Positions 1 to 7,864 of a stretch of 45,255 nucleotides of DNA are shown here, in pieces (position 1 is the first letter of the stretch; every line of letters starts with the position of its first letter). A program made the translations under genes and the position numbers. The stretch spans positions 1-45,255 of the forward strand of contig NZ_WYCT01000014.1 in NCBI RefSeq assembly GCF_011008945.1, written 5' to 3'. This DNA is from Streptomyces harenosi (lineage in GTDB: Bacteria; Actinomycetota; Actinomycetes; Streptomycetales; Streptomycetaceae). Below the pieces are notes generated by a model that searched no databases, was not told where the DNA came from, and saw only the letters and a list, made by a program, of their open reading frames with translations.

Positions 1-600
1 GCCGAGGAAGGCGGGGCGGGTGCCGAGCGGGTCGAGGAGGAGCGCCCGTATCGCTTCCCGCCAGGTCATGCCGGTGATTTCTTCGATCAGCCGGCCGGCG
101 GCCGTGTAGCCGGCGTTGGAGTAGGAGAAGCCGGTGCCGGGTGCGAACAGCACGTCGCGGGGGGCGCAGACCGACGCGAGGTAGCGGGCGGTGGTCAGGC
201 CGGCGGCGGTGTCGGAGTCGGGGCCGCTCGGCAGTCCGGCCGTGTGGCTCAGCAGGTGACGTATGGTCACCTCCGGTAACGCGCGCAGCTCCGGGAGGAT
301 CGCGGCGGCGGGCTCGTCGAGGTCCAGGTCGCCGTCGTCGGCGAGGAGCAGGACGGCGGCGGCCGTGTAGAGCTTGGTGACCGAGCCGAGCGGGACGGCG
401 GTGTCCGCGGTGAAGGCGCTGCCGGTGGCGGCGTCCGCCGTGCCGGTGTGCACGCTGATCACCTGGGTACCCGTGTGCACGGCGAGCTGGGCGCCGGGCA
501 CCCCGTGGGCGCGGGCGAGGTCGTCCAGACGGTTCTGGAGTGTGCGGCGGTCGGGGGACGGCCGCCGTTCGGCGACCGGAGCGGCGGTGGGGTACGGCAT
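1..600 (-). CDS. Beta-lactamase-fold serine hydrolase (class C/DD-peptidase type), truncated by window edge
   Basis: The first 200 codons of a serine hydrolase are present; the C-terminal part lies beyond the left edge. Residues 72-76 read GSVTK, the SxxK nucleophile/general-base motif (Ser73, Lys76), and Tyr160-Ser-Asn162 is the YxN motif, so this is the class C beta-lactamase / D-Ala-D-Ala carboxypeptidase / esterase fold. The third motif (HxG or KTG) would lie off the window. No signal peptide is visible after the ATG at 600, which has an AGGAG-like site just upstream, so the protein is probably cytoplasmic and an esterase or peptidase rather than a wall enzyme. It lies 87 bp downstream of the P450 gene on the same strand and may be co-transcribed with it. 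The substrate cannot be told from sequence. Confidence 0.85.
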   Translation of the reverse strand, partial: MPYPTAAPVAERRPSPDRRTLQNRLDDLARAHGVPGAQLAVHTGTQVISVHTGTADAATGSAFTADTAVPLGSVTKLYTAAAVLLLADDGDLDLDEPAAAILPELRALPEVTIRHLLSHTAGLPSGPDSDTAAGLTTARYLASVCAPRDVLFAPGTGFSYSNAGYTAAGRLIEEITGMTWREAIRALLLDPLGTRPAFLG

Positions 601-687
601 GGGAAAGGGACTCCTGGTGACTGCGGCTCTGACGGGGGACGCGGTGGCCCGGTGGGGGGAGCGGTACGGGCCGGGTGGTGCGGGGGG

Positions 688-1896
688 CTAGGTCCGGGTG
701 ACCTCGACGGGCAGGTGGCGTACGCCGACGATGACGGCGGGGTTCTGGTAGGCGACGTCGTCGTAGGAGGGGACGCCCAGACTGCGGAAACGTTCAAGCA
801 GCAGGCGCGTTCCGATGCGTGCCTCCAGCCGGGCGAGGTGTGCGCCGAAGCAGAAGTGGATGCCGTGCCCGAACGTGAGGTGGGGATTGGGGGCGCGGGT
901 GATGTCGAAGGTGTCCGGTTCGGGGAAGCGGGCCGGGTCGCGGTTGGCGGCGCCCAGGTGGGCCATGACCAGCGTGTCGGCCGGGATCTCGTGGCCGCCG
1001 AGGACGACCGGGCGCGTGGTGCGGCGGCCGAGTTCGGGGAAGGGCGGCAGCCAGCGCAGCACCTCCTCCAGCGCGTCCGGGATCCGGCCGGGGTCGGCGC
1101 GCAGCGCGTCGAGGGTGCCGGGCCGCCGGTCGAAGGCGACGACGGCGTTGCCGAGCAGCGCGGTGGTGGTGATGTGCCCGGCGACCAGCAGCAGGGCGAC
1201 GAACCCGACGATCTCCTGGTCGGTCAGGCGGACGCCGTCGACCTCGGCGCCGAGCAGGCGGCTGGTGAGGTCGTCACCGGGGTCGGCGCGCCGGCGGCGG
1301 ATGTGGTCCAGGACATAGCCGTTCATCTCCCGCACGGTGGGGGCGATGGCCTCCAGCGCGCGTTCCAGGTCGGCCATGTCGGGACTCTCCCCGAGCTGTT
1401 CGCCGCCGAAGAGGGTGCTCGCCCACTCCTGGAAGAGCGGGTGGTCCTCGGCCGGTACGCCGAGCAGTTCGGCGATGACGATGATGGGGAGCGGGTAGGC
1501 GAGGGTGTCGACCAGGTCGAAGCGGCCCCGGTCGGCGACGCCGTCGAGAAGACGGGTGGCCACGGCCTCGATGCGCGGGGCGAGTCCCTGGACGACCCTG
1601 GGGGTGAACGCCTGGCTCACCAGCGTGCGCAGCTTGCGGTGCTGCGGCGGGTCCATGCCGACGAAGTTGCCCTGCCGGAAGGCGTCGAAGTCCTCCTGGG
1701 CGGGGGCGATCGGGGACATGTCGGAGGAGAAGGTGGCCGGATCGCCGAGCACGGTGCTCACGCCGTGGTGGTCCACGATCTGCCACACTCCCTGCCGCTC
1801 GTCGTGGCGCACGGGACCGGCCTCGCGCAGGGAACGCCACCGGTCGGCCAGCGCGTCGAAGGGTGAGCGCGGCTCGGTCAGTTGGTTGCTGGTCAC
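688..1896 (-). CDS. Cytochrome P450
   Basis: A complete 402-residue soluble bacterial P450 mono-oxygenase, the usual length. The heme loop FGHGIHFCFGAH contains the thiolate Cys at about residue 349. The K-helix ExxR is EVLR in ALEEVLRWLPPF, and the I-helix oxygen-activation segment reads AGHITTT. In most family members the residue before the first Thr is Asp or Glu; here it is Ile, so half of the acid-alcohol pair is missing. The GTG start at 1896 was chosen because GAGGGAGAAAAG lies just ahead of it and the protein then begins in the normal P450 N-terminus. The longer reading frame upstream is arginine/proline-rich and looks like a shadow. No ferredoxin or reductase gene is adjacent, so electrons must come from elsewhere. 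The serine hydrolase downstream on the same strand is a plausible co-transcribed partner. Confidence 0.93.
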   Translation of the reverse strand: MTSNQLTEPRSPFDALADRWRSLREAGPVRHDERQGVWQIVDHHGVSTVLGDPATFSSDMSPIAPAQEDFDAFRQGNFVGMDPPQHRKLRTLVSQAFTPRVVQGLAPRIEAVATRLLDGVADRGRFDLVDTLAYPLPIIVIAELLGVPAEDHPLFQEWASTLFGGEQLGESPDMADLERALEAIAPTVREMNGYVLDHIRRRRADPGDDLTSRLLGAEVDGVRLTDQEIVGFVALLLVAGHITTTALLGNAVVAFDRRPGTLDALRADPGRIPDALEEVLRWLPPFPELGRRTTRPVVLGGHEIPADTLVMAHLGAANRDPARFPEPDTFDITRAPNPHLTFGHGIHFCFGAHLARLEARIGTRLLLERFRSLGVPSYDDVAYQNPAVIVGVRHLPVEVTRT

Positions 1897-2689
1897 CTTT
1901 TCTCCCTCGGGTGGCGCGCGGGCACGTCGCCGTCCCGGTCGGGGCGGCCGCGATGCCGTTGGGCGCGCGGGGCAGCGCGCCACCGGGCGGCCATGGCCGT
2001 CCGGAGGCGCGGTTCGGCACTGTGGGGGGTGCGGTGGACTCGGCGGATGCCCCCGCCCTCGTGGGCGCGGGCCCGGGCGGCGCGGTCCCGGGTGCGGCAC
2101 CGGGGCCGTACGGCCGTCCGCCGTGCGGGGTCGTCCGGGGTGGCTCAGGGCCGCGTCAACAGGCCCACGGCGTCGCCCTTGCGGACCGTACCCGTCCACG
2201 GACAAGCGGTGGCTGCTGCTGCATGGCCCGAACCGACATCATCACTCCCCCAGTGCACCTCCGCGCAGCGCCTGCGCGGTACCCGACCCCGGCACCTGCA
2301 TACACATGGCCGGCCGTGCCGGCCGTACGCCCGGGCCAGAGCAGAGATTACGCGCAACTTCCGCATGACGTCCGGAACTTGGCGAAACTTACCCGTGCGT
2401 ACCCATAACCCCCGCCCCCGGTCGAACCGGCCACAGTCTTCACCCTGGGTCACCTGTTGGCAACCCAGCGAAGCTCAACGGCGGGTGCCATTGTGGCCCG
2501 TTCCGGTGACCGTCGCGCGACTTTCGGTGGGGCTCCTGCGTGCGCGGCACGCCGTCCGGCCTGCCGCCCCGTCGTGTGCCCCCGGTTTTCCGCTCCAAAC
2601 ACCCGGTGGCGCGATCTGTTTCGCCGGCGCCGCCGTCCGGGCCCGCACCGGGCCCTCGCCCCCGCCCGCCGCCCGCCGGCCGAGGCGGT
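1897..2689. other. Gene-free stretch of about 0.8 kb
   Basis: No reading frame here has both a ribosome binding site and natural-looking protein sequence. The frames that stay open are arginine/proline-rich shadows with no recognisable domain. From about 2210 to 2480 the base composition drops and the codon-position bias fades, as expected for real intergenic DNA. The stretch should hold the P450 promoter on its left side and leads into the sigma-R-type promoter on its right. I see no tRNA, repeat array or mobile element in it. Confidence 0.5.
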
Positions 2690-2715
2690 GGAATGTTCGG
2701 CGCCCGCCCGTGGTT
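2690..2715 (+). promoter_or_regulatory. Sigma-R-type promoter for the TPR gene
   Basis: GGAAT at 2690-2694 is followed by exactly 18 bases and then GTT at 2713-2715, matching the disulfide-stress ECF sigma-R consensus of streptomycetes (GGAAT-N18/19-GTT). Transcription would start near 2722, leaving room for the AAAGGAGG site at 2736-2742 and the GTG at 2750. The match is by eye. Confidence 0.65.
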
Positions 2716-2749
2716 CCCGTGGTCTCCCCCCAGGAAAGGAGGCCGCGAA

Positions 2750-3097
2750 GTGGACAGCACGTACTACGGCCACGGGAGCCCGGCCGAGCGCTGGGAACGG
2801 GCGCGGATGTTCTTCGACGCCAAGGACTACACCGCCGCCGCCCGTGTCCTGACCGGGCTGGTCGAGGAGGTGCCGGAGCAGACCGGACCGCGGCTGCTGC
2901 TGGCGCGCGCCTACTACCACTCGGCCCAGCTGCGTCGGGCGGAGGCGGAGCTGCGCGTCATCGTCGAACGCGATCCGGTGGAGCACTACGCACGGCTGAT
3001 GCTGGGCCGCACCCTGCAACGGCAGGGGCGGCAGGAGGAGGCGGAGTCGCACCTGCGCATCGCCTCCGCGCTCGCGGGCGACTTCGGGCCGGCGTGA
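2750..3097 (+). CDS. Tetratricopeptide-repeat (TPR) protein
   Basis: A 115-residue all-helical protein built from about three TPR-like helix pairs. The repeats show the spaced Ala/Gly/Tyr/Leu pattern, for example the stretches containing AKDYTAAARVLTGLVE, ARAYYHSAQLRRAEAELR and LGRTLQRQGRQEEAESHLR. It has no signal peptide or catalytic motif, so it is probably a small cytoplasmic scaffold or chaperone adaptor. The GTG at 2750 is set by a near-perfect AAAGGAGG seven bases ahead. A sigma-R-type promoter sits directly upstream, suggesting induction by thiol oxidation. A strong hairpin follows the stop, so the deformylase gene downstream may have its own promoter. Partner unknown. Confidence 0.85.
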   Translation: MDSTYYGHGSPAERWERARMFFDAKDYTAAARVLTGLVEEVPEQTGPRLLLARAYYHSAQLRRAEAELRVIVERDPVEHYARLMLGRTLQRQGRQEEAESHLRIASALAGDFGPA

Positions 3098-3108
3098 AGC
3101 CCGGGGCC

Positions 3109-3142
3109 CGGGGGCCCGGCCCCGTCCGGGGCCGGGCCCCCG
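3109..3142 (+). terminator. Strong GC hairpin after the TPR gene
   Basis: A perfect inverted repeat with 16-base arms (3109-3124 and 3127-3142) begins 11 bases after the TPR stop codon. No T-run follows, which is usual for Streptomyces terminators. It separates the TPR gene from the deformylase gene. Confidence 0.6.
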
Positions 3143-3250
3143 GCCGCGCGGGTCCGCCCGCGACGGGCGGACGGCGGGCTCGCGACGGGGCGGGCGGCGG
3201 GCTCGGCCGAAGCGCCCGGGCGGGGCCGGGCGCCGTGGCATGCTGGCCCG

Positions 3251-3913
3251 ATGGGAACTGCACGTGAACGCGCCCCGGTTGCCGAACAGGTGGAGGAACT
3301 CCTCGCCGGTGGCGTCCCGTTGCCCATCGTCACGGCCGGCGACCCGGTCCTGCGGCGGGGCACCGAACCCTTCGACGGCCAGTTGGAACCGGCGCTGCTG
3401 GCGCGGTTCGCCGAGGCGCTGCGCGTCACGATGCGCGCGGCCCCCGGGGTGGGGCTGGCGGCGCCGCAGGTCGGCGTGGCCCTGCGGATCGCGGTGCTCG
3501 AGGACCCGGCGCCGGTCCCCGAGGAGGTGCGGGTGGTGCGCGGGCGGGTGCCGCAGCCGTTCCGGGTGCTGGTCAACCCGTCGTACGAGCCCGTGGGCAC
3601 GGCCCGGGCCGCGTTCTTCGAGGGCTGTCTGAGCGTGCCGGGCTGGCAGGCCGTGGTGGCGCGGCACACCCGGGTGCGGCTGCGCGCGCGGGACGAGCAC
3701 GGCACGGCGGTGGACGAGGTCTTCTCCGGCTGGCCCGCGCGGATCGTGCAGCACGAGACCGACCATCTCGACGGCACGCTCTACCTGGACCGGGCCGAAC
3801 TGCGCTCCCTGTCGTCGCACACGGCGATGGCGGAGCGCTGGGCGCAGCCCACACCGGCCCGGGCCGCGGCGGAACTGGGGTTCGACCTGCCCGGGGGCGC
3901 GGGGAGCCGGTAG
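3251..3913 (+). CDS. def: Peptide deformylase
   Basis: A 220-residue metalloenzyme that removes the formyl group from the initiator methionine of nascent proteins. All three family motifs are present: GVGLAAPQ (66-73), EGCLSVPG with metal-ligand Cys126, and QHETDHLDG with the HExxH ligands His168 and His172. The N-terminal extension of about 25 residues before VPLPIV is slightly long for the family. The ATG at 3251 lacks a strong Shine-Dalgarno, with only GGCATGCTGGCCCG ahead, so a short-leader or leaderless message is possible. Streptomycetes normally carry several def genes, and this one sits between a TPR gene and a disulfide reductase/thioredoxin pair, so it may be the stress or accessory copy. 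It converges with the reductase gene, 12 bp away. Confidence 0.95.
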   Translation: MGTARERAPVAEQVEELLAGGVPLPIVTAGDPVLRRGTEPFDGQLEPALLARFAEALRVTMRAAPGVGLAAPQVGVALRIAVLEDPAPVPEEVRVVRGRVPQPFRVLVNPSYEPVGTARAAFFEGCLSVPGWQAVVARHTRVRLRARDEHGTAVDEVFSGWPARIVQHETDHLDGTLYLDRAELRSLSSHTAMAERWAQPTPARAAAELGFDLPGGAGSR

Positions 3914-3925
3914 CGGCGGGCGGTG

Positions 3926-5359
3926 TCAGTTGTCCCGGTACGCCTCCAGCAGCCGCAGCCAGACCTCGCTGATGGTCGGGTAGGAGGGCACGGCGTGCCA
4001 CAGGCGGTCAACCGGGACCTGCCCGGCGACCGCGATCGTCGCCGAGTGGATGAGCTCGCCGACGCCGGGGCCGACGAGGGTCAGGCCGCGTACGATCTCG
4101 TCCTCCAGGTCGACCACCATGCGGGCCCGGCCCCGGTAGCCGTCGCCGTACAGGCCGGCCCCGGCCACCGACGACAGGTCCACGTCGACGGCGCGGACGC
4201 GGTGGCCCGCCTGTTCCGCCTCGGCCAGGGACAGGCCCACGGACGCCGCCTCCGGATCGGTGAACACCACCTGCGGGACGGCGACGTGGTCGGCGGTCGC
4301 CGTGTGCGCGCCCCAGGGGTGGGACTCCAGCCCGGCCGTGCCGGCGGCGCGGGCGGCGATCGCGGCGCCGGCGATCCGCGCCTGGTACTTGCCCTGGTGG
4401 GTCAGCAGGGCACGCCGGTTGACGTCGCCGACGGCGTACAGCCAGTCGTGGCCGTGCACCCGCAGGCTGTCGTCGACCTCCAGCCAGGAGCCCGGCTCCA
4501 GGCCGATGCTCTCCAGGCCGAGGTCGTCGGTGCGCGGCGCGCGGCCGGTGGCGAAGAGGATCTCGTCGGCCTCGATGCGGTCGCCGCGGTCGGTGACGGC
4601 CACGACCGTGCCGTTCTCCCGGGCCACCGAGGTGACGGAGGTGCCCGTGCGGATGTCGGCCCCCGCCTCGGTGAGCGCCTCGGCGACCAGTTCGCCGGCG
4701 AACGGCTCCATCCGGGGCAGCAGGCCCTTGCCGCGCACCAGGAGGGTGACCCGGGAGCCGAGGGCCTGCCAGGCGGTGGCCATCTCGGTGGCGACCACGC
4801 CGCCGCCCACCACGATCAGCCGGCCGGGCACGGTCTTGGCGCTGGTGGCCTCGCGGCTGGTCCAGGGGCGTACGGCGTCGAGTCCCGGCAGGTCGGGCAG
4901 GGCGGCGCGGCTGCCGGTGCAGACGGCGACGGCGTGCCGGGCGGTCAGGACGCGCCGCTCGCCCCCGGGGCCGGTCACGGTGACCGTGCGCGGGCCGCTG
5001 AGCCGGCCCCGGCCGCGGTACAGGTCGACACCGACGCCCTCCAGCCACCGCACCTGGCCGTCGTCCTTCCAGTGGGAGGTGTACGCGTCGCGGTGGGCGA
5101 GCACGGCGGGCGCGTCGAGGGGGCCCCGCACCGACTGGCGCAGTCCGGGCACCCGGCGGGCCTCGGCGCGGGCGATGACCGGGCGGAGCAGCGCCTTGCT
5201 GGGCATGCACGCCCAGTAGGAGCATTCGCCGCCCACCAGCTCGTCCTCCACGATGGCCGTGGTCAGCCCGGCGGCGCGGGTGCGGTCGGCGACGTTCTCG
5301 CCGACCGGGCCCGCGCCGATCACCACGATGTCGTACGCGTTGGTTTCCGTATCCGTCAT
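3926..5359 (-). CDS. FAD-dependent pyridine nucleotide-disulfide oxidoreductase (dihydrolipoamide dehydrogenase-like)
   Basis: A 477-residue flavoprotein of the lipoamide dehydrogenase/mercuric reductase family. It has an N-terminal FAD dinucleotide fold (VVIGAGPVGENVA), the redox-active pair in GGECSYWACMPSK (Cys-x4-Cys), a second NAD(P)-binding fold (VVGGGVVATEMA) and the C-terminal dimerisation helix with HAVPSYPTISE carrying the catalytic His/Glu. The ECSYWAC loop differs from the classic TCLNVGC and belongs to a group whose disulfide substrate is not established. The start at 5359 gives MTDTETNAYDIVVIG; the upstream extension has no family similarity. The gene is divergent from the thioredoxin gene across 120 bp, so it may reduce a disulfide in the same stress response, but I see no sigma-R motif pointing its way. 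Confidence 0.92.
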   Translation of the reverse strand: MTDTETNAYDIVVIGAGPVGENVADRTRAAGLTTAIVEDELVGGECSYWACMPSKALLRPVIARAEARRVPGLRQSVRGPLDAPAVLAHRDAYTSHWKDDGQVRWLEGVGVDLYRGRGRLSGPRTVTVTGPGGERRVLTARHAVAVCTGSRAALPDLPGLDAVRPWTSREATSAKTVPGRLIVVGGGVVATEMATAWQALGSRVTLLVRGKGLLPRMEPFAGELVAEALTEAGADIRTGTSVTSVARENGTVVAVTDRGDRIEADEILFATGRAPRTDDLGLESIGLEPGSWLEVDDSLRVHGHDWLYAVGDVNRRALLTHQGKYQARIAGAAIAARAAGTAGLESHPWGAHTATADHVAVPQVVFTDPEAASVGLSLAEAEQAGHRVRAVDVDLSSVAGAGLYGDGYRGRARMVVDLEDEIVRGLTLVGPGVGELIHSATIAVAGQVPVDRLWHAVPSYPTISEVWLRLLEAYRDN

Positions 5360-5409
5360 GGGGCCAGTCTGGTGGGTGGTGTGCGTGGTGGCCACAGGGG
5401 TACGCGCGC

Positions 5410-5436
5410 GGAATACCCGCCCGGACGGCCGTGTTG
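5410..5436 (+). promoter_or_regulatory. Sigma-R-type promoter for the thioredoxin gene
   Basis: GGAAT at 5410-5414, an 18-base spacer, then GTTG at 5433-5436: a full match to the sigma-R consensus. The start codon lies 43 bases downstream at 5480. Thioredoxin genes are classic sigma-R targets in S. coelicolor, which supports the call. Confidence 0.8.
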
Positions 5437-5479
5437 TGCCGACGGCTTCGCCCCCGACACCAGGAAGAGGGAACACCCC

Positions 5480-5878
5480 ATGAGCAGCACCGTGGAGCTC
5501 ACCAAGGAGAACTTCGACCAGACGGTCACGGACAACGAGTTCGTGCTGATCGACTTCTGGGCGGAGTGGTGCGGTCCGTGCCGTCAGTTCGCGCCGGTCT
5601 ACGAGAAGGCGGCCGAGGCCAACCCCGACCTGGTGTTCGGCAAGGTCGACACCGAGGCCCAGCCGGAGCTCGCCGCGGCCTTCGGCATCCAGTCCATCCC
5701 CACGCTGATGATCGTGCGCGACCAGGTCGCGGTGTTCGCGCAGCCGGGGGCGCTGCCCGAGGCGGCTCTGGCGGACGTCATCGGGCAGGCCCGCAAGCTG
5801 GACATGGACGAGGTCCGCAGGTCGATCGCCCAGCAGCAGGGGCAGGCCGGACCGGACGAGTCCGGTCAGGGCGCGTAA
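5480..5878 (+). CDS. trxC: Thioredoxin
   Basis: A 132-residue thioredoxin: FWAEWCGPCRQFAPVYEK with catalytic Cys31 and Cys34, then the cis-proline loop SIPTLMIV. The C-terminal 15-20 residues (QQQGQAGPDESGQGA) form a hydrophilic tail beyond the usual 105-110-residue fold. It reduces protein disulfides in the cytoplasm using thioredoxin reductase, which is not encoded nearby. The ATG at 5480 follows AGGAAGAGGG and a sigma-R-type promoter, so expression should rise on disulfide stress. The symbol trxC is given because the sigma-R promoter and the neighbourhood (hrdC-like and egt genes within 25 kb) fit S. coelicolor trxC from memory. Thioredoxin itself is certain; the paralogue name is not. Confidence 0.93.
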   Translation: MSSTVELTKENFDQTVTDNEFVLIDFWAEWCGPCRQFAPVYEKAAEANPDLVFGKVDTEAQPELAAAFGIQSIPTLMIVRDQVAVFAQPGALPEAALADVIGQARKLDMDEVRRSIAQQQGQAGPDESGQGA

Positions 5879-5960
5879 GGGCCCCGGCGCTCCGCGGGGC
5901 GGGGGCCGGCGGCCGGCCCGGGGTGGGCGGCTCCGGTCCGGTCGGCGGTGTCCGGGGGCC

Positions 5961-7004
5961 TCAGGTGGATTCGCGGTGCACCGGCGCCGCGTCCAGCACC
6001 GTGCGCCTCTCGGGCGCGGCGGCCGGGTCGCGGACGGCCCGGTCGACCAGCTCGGCCAGTCGGGGGCCCGACGGCAGCCGGATGCGGACCGTGCTCAGGC
6101 GCGGTCGCAGCAGCCGGCCGAGCATGAGGTCGTCGGCGCCGATGACGGCCGTCTCCTCCGGGATGCCGATCCCCTCGTCCTGGAGGGCCCGCATCAGGAG
6201 CATGGCGTACTCGTCGTTGTAGGCGAAGACGGCGTCGAGGCGGAGCGAGCGCCAGCGGGCGGCGAGCGCGGCGGCGGCCCGCTCGTCGTAGGCGAGGGGC
6301 AGTTCGGTGACGGTGGCCCGCGTGCCGCGCACGGCGCGGCGGACGCCGTCGAGCCGGGGCCCGGCGAACGCCTCCAGGCCCGCCTCCTCGGGCACGACCA
6401 CGCCGATGCGGCGGCGGCCGCGCTCGTACAGGTGACGGCCGGCGCAGTGGCCGACCGTCCGGTGGTCCATGAGCAGCGCGTGCGCGCCCTCGACCGTCTC
6501 GGGGCCGAGGGTGACCACGGCCCGCGCGCCGGACCGCTTGAGCAGGGCGACGCCCCGCGGGCCGAGATCGGCTCCGGGGACGAGTACGGCGACCGGCCGC
6601 AGTTCGGCCCAGGCGCGGGCGGCCTCCTCGCCCCGCAGGCCGACGCTGCCGTACTGCACGACCGTGTAGTCCAGGTGGCCGAGCGCCTTCTGGAGTTCGC
6701 TGACGAACCGGCTGTAGAGCGGGCCGGCGGGGATGTCCGGCGCGGGCATCAGGACCATGCGGCTGTGGCCGGCGCGCAGGCTGCGGGCCGCCGCGTGCGG
6801 GACGTAGCCCAGCTCGCGGGCGGCCTCGTGGACGCGGCGGCGGGTGGGCTCGCTGATCCGGACGGCGCCGGTGTTGTTGAGGACGTACGAGACGGTCGCG
6901 CGTGAGACGCCGGCCAGTCGGGCCACATCGGTGCTCGTGGGCGCGGAGCGCGGCGCGCGGGACGCGGCGGGCGTTTTCGGTATCTGCACCATGACGTACC
7001 GCAT
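5961..7004 (-). CDS. LacI-family transcriptional regulator
   Basis: A 347-residue regulator. The N-terminal LacI helix-turn-helix TSTDVARLAGVSRATVSYVLNN is followed by the hinge helix (PHAAARSLRAG) and a periplasmic-binding-protein-like effector domain with the usual AYNDEYAMLLMRAL and VIGADD segments. The family binds palindromic operators and normally senses a sugar or nucleoside. Two in-frame ATGs (7004 and 6992) lead into the same domain and neither has a clear Shine-Dalgarno; the longer form is given. No transporter or sugar-catabolic gene is next to it, so its target is probably distant. It is convergent with the thioredoxin gene. Confidence 0.92.
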   Translation of the reverse strand: MRYVMVQIPKTPAASRAPRSAPTSTDVARLAGVSRATVSYVLNNTGAVRISEPTRRRVHEAARELGYVPHAAARSLRAGHSRMVLMPAPDIPAGPLYSRFVSELQKALGHLDYTVVQYGSVGLRGEEAARAWAELRPVAVLVPGADLGPRGVALLKRSGARAVVTLGPETVEGAHALLMDHRTVGHCAGRHLYERGRRRIGVVVPEEAGLEAFAGPRLDGVRRAVRGTRATVTELPLAYDERAAAALAARWRSLRLDAVFAYNDEYAMLLMRALQDEGIGIPEETAVIGADDLMLGRLLRPRLSTVRIRLPSGPRLAELVDRAVRDPAAAPERRTVLDAAPVHREST

Positions 7005-7082
7005 CTTGGCAGAAGCGGACGGCGACGCCTCGGGCGGGGCGGCCCGGCGGGCGGGCCCCGCGACGGGCGGCGGGCCGCCGGG

Positions 7083-7745
7083 CTACCGGGGCGGGCCGGT
7101 GTGCGTCACCCGGGCGACCAGGTCGAGCCAGCCCTGCTCCAGCCGGGCCGGGGGCATCTGGCACTGCCGGGTGAGGTGGTGGACCAGGACGGGGTCGAGA
7201 TAGGCCATCAGCGCGTGGGCGAGCAGCTCCACGTCGGCGCCGGGCAGTAGCTGCCTCAGCAGCAGGACCACGTGCCCGCGCAGGAAGCGGCGGGGCGGGG
7301 CGGTGAAGCGGCGCTCGGCGCCGGGCTCGGCCGCCAGCTGCAGATCGAGTTCGTCGGCGGTGCGGCGCAGCACCGCGCAGCCGAACGCCCGCAGCCGCTC
7401 CAGCGGCGGCGCCCCCGGGCCCAGCGGCGGGGGGCCGCCCAGGAGCGCGGCCTGGAACTTCTTCTCCGAGTGGTCCAGCAGCGCCAGGAGCAGCCCGGTG
7501 CGGTCGCCGAAGCGGCGGAACACCGTGCCCTTGCCCACGGAGGCCGCCGCGGCCACCGCCTCCATCGTGACCCCCGCCGCGCCGTGTTCCGCCACCAGCC
7601 GCGCGGCGGCCTCCAGCAGCCGGGCCCGGTTGCGCGCGGCGTCGGCCCGCAGACCGCACTCGGTGTCGTCGGCGCCCAACTGGAGCAACTCAGCCTGTTC
7701 CGCGTCCTGTTGCGGCTTCGGGAAGGGGGGCAGCGCGGCTGACAT
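7083..7745 (-). CDS. TetR-family regulator, divergent from the FMN reductase gene
   Basis: A 220-residue TetR-type repressor. The DNA-binding part includes NRARLLEAAARLVAEHGAAG, VTMEAVAAAASVGKGTVFRRFGD and the Phe-Gly-Asp turn; the C-terminal ligand domain is helical. The ATG at 7745 is preferred; the longer frame to 7850 would run through the operator region. Two near-identical palindromes (7776-7789, 7812-7825) lie in the 119-bp gap to the divergent FMN reductase gene, the standard arrangement for a TetR protein repressing itself and its neighbour. The ligand is unknown; quinones or other electrophiles are an inference from the reductase. Confidence 0.92.
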   Translation of the reverse strand: MSAALPPFPKPQQDAEQAELLQLGADDTECGLRADAARNRARLLEAAARLVAEHGAAGVTMEAVAAAASVGKGTVFRRFGDRTGLLLALLDHSEKKFQAALLGGPPPLGPGAPPLERLRAFGCAVLRRTADELDLQLAAEPGAERRFTAPPRRFLRGHVVLLLRQLLPGADVELLAHALMAYLDPVLVHHLTRQCQMPPARLEQGWLDLVARVTHTGPPR

Positions 7746-7775
7746 GAAAACAGCGTAAAGCATCGGGAACAGAAC

Positions 7776-7789
7776 TGGACCGCGGTCCG
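7776..7789. promoter_or_regulatory. TetR operator, copy 1
   Basis: GGACC-GC-GGTCC with a flanking T/G: a 12-bp perfect palindrome (7777-7788) inside a 14-bp site. Same arms as the second copy, with centres 36 bp apart. Confidence 0.7.
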
Positions 7790-7811
7790 CTTTGGATGGT
7801 AGAAACTTAAA

Positions 7812-7825
7812 CGGACCACGGTCCG
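7812..7825. promoter_or_regulatory. TetR operator, copy 2
   Basis: CGGACC-AC-GGTCCG, with 6-bp perfect arms and a 2-bp centre. It lies about 40 bp before the FMN reductase start codon and repeats the first operator. Confidence 0.7.
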
Positions 7826-7864
7826 GATTGTCGCAGCAGTGTTTCCGCATACCTGGGAGTTCTC

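Noticed and set aside
448..1866. A long plus-strand frame opposite the P450
   Set aside because: It mirrors the P450 codon pattern and has no domain motif; the minus-strand gene has all P450 signatures.
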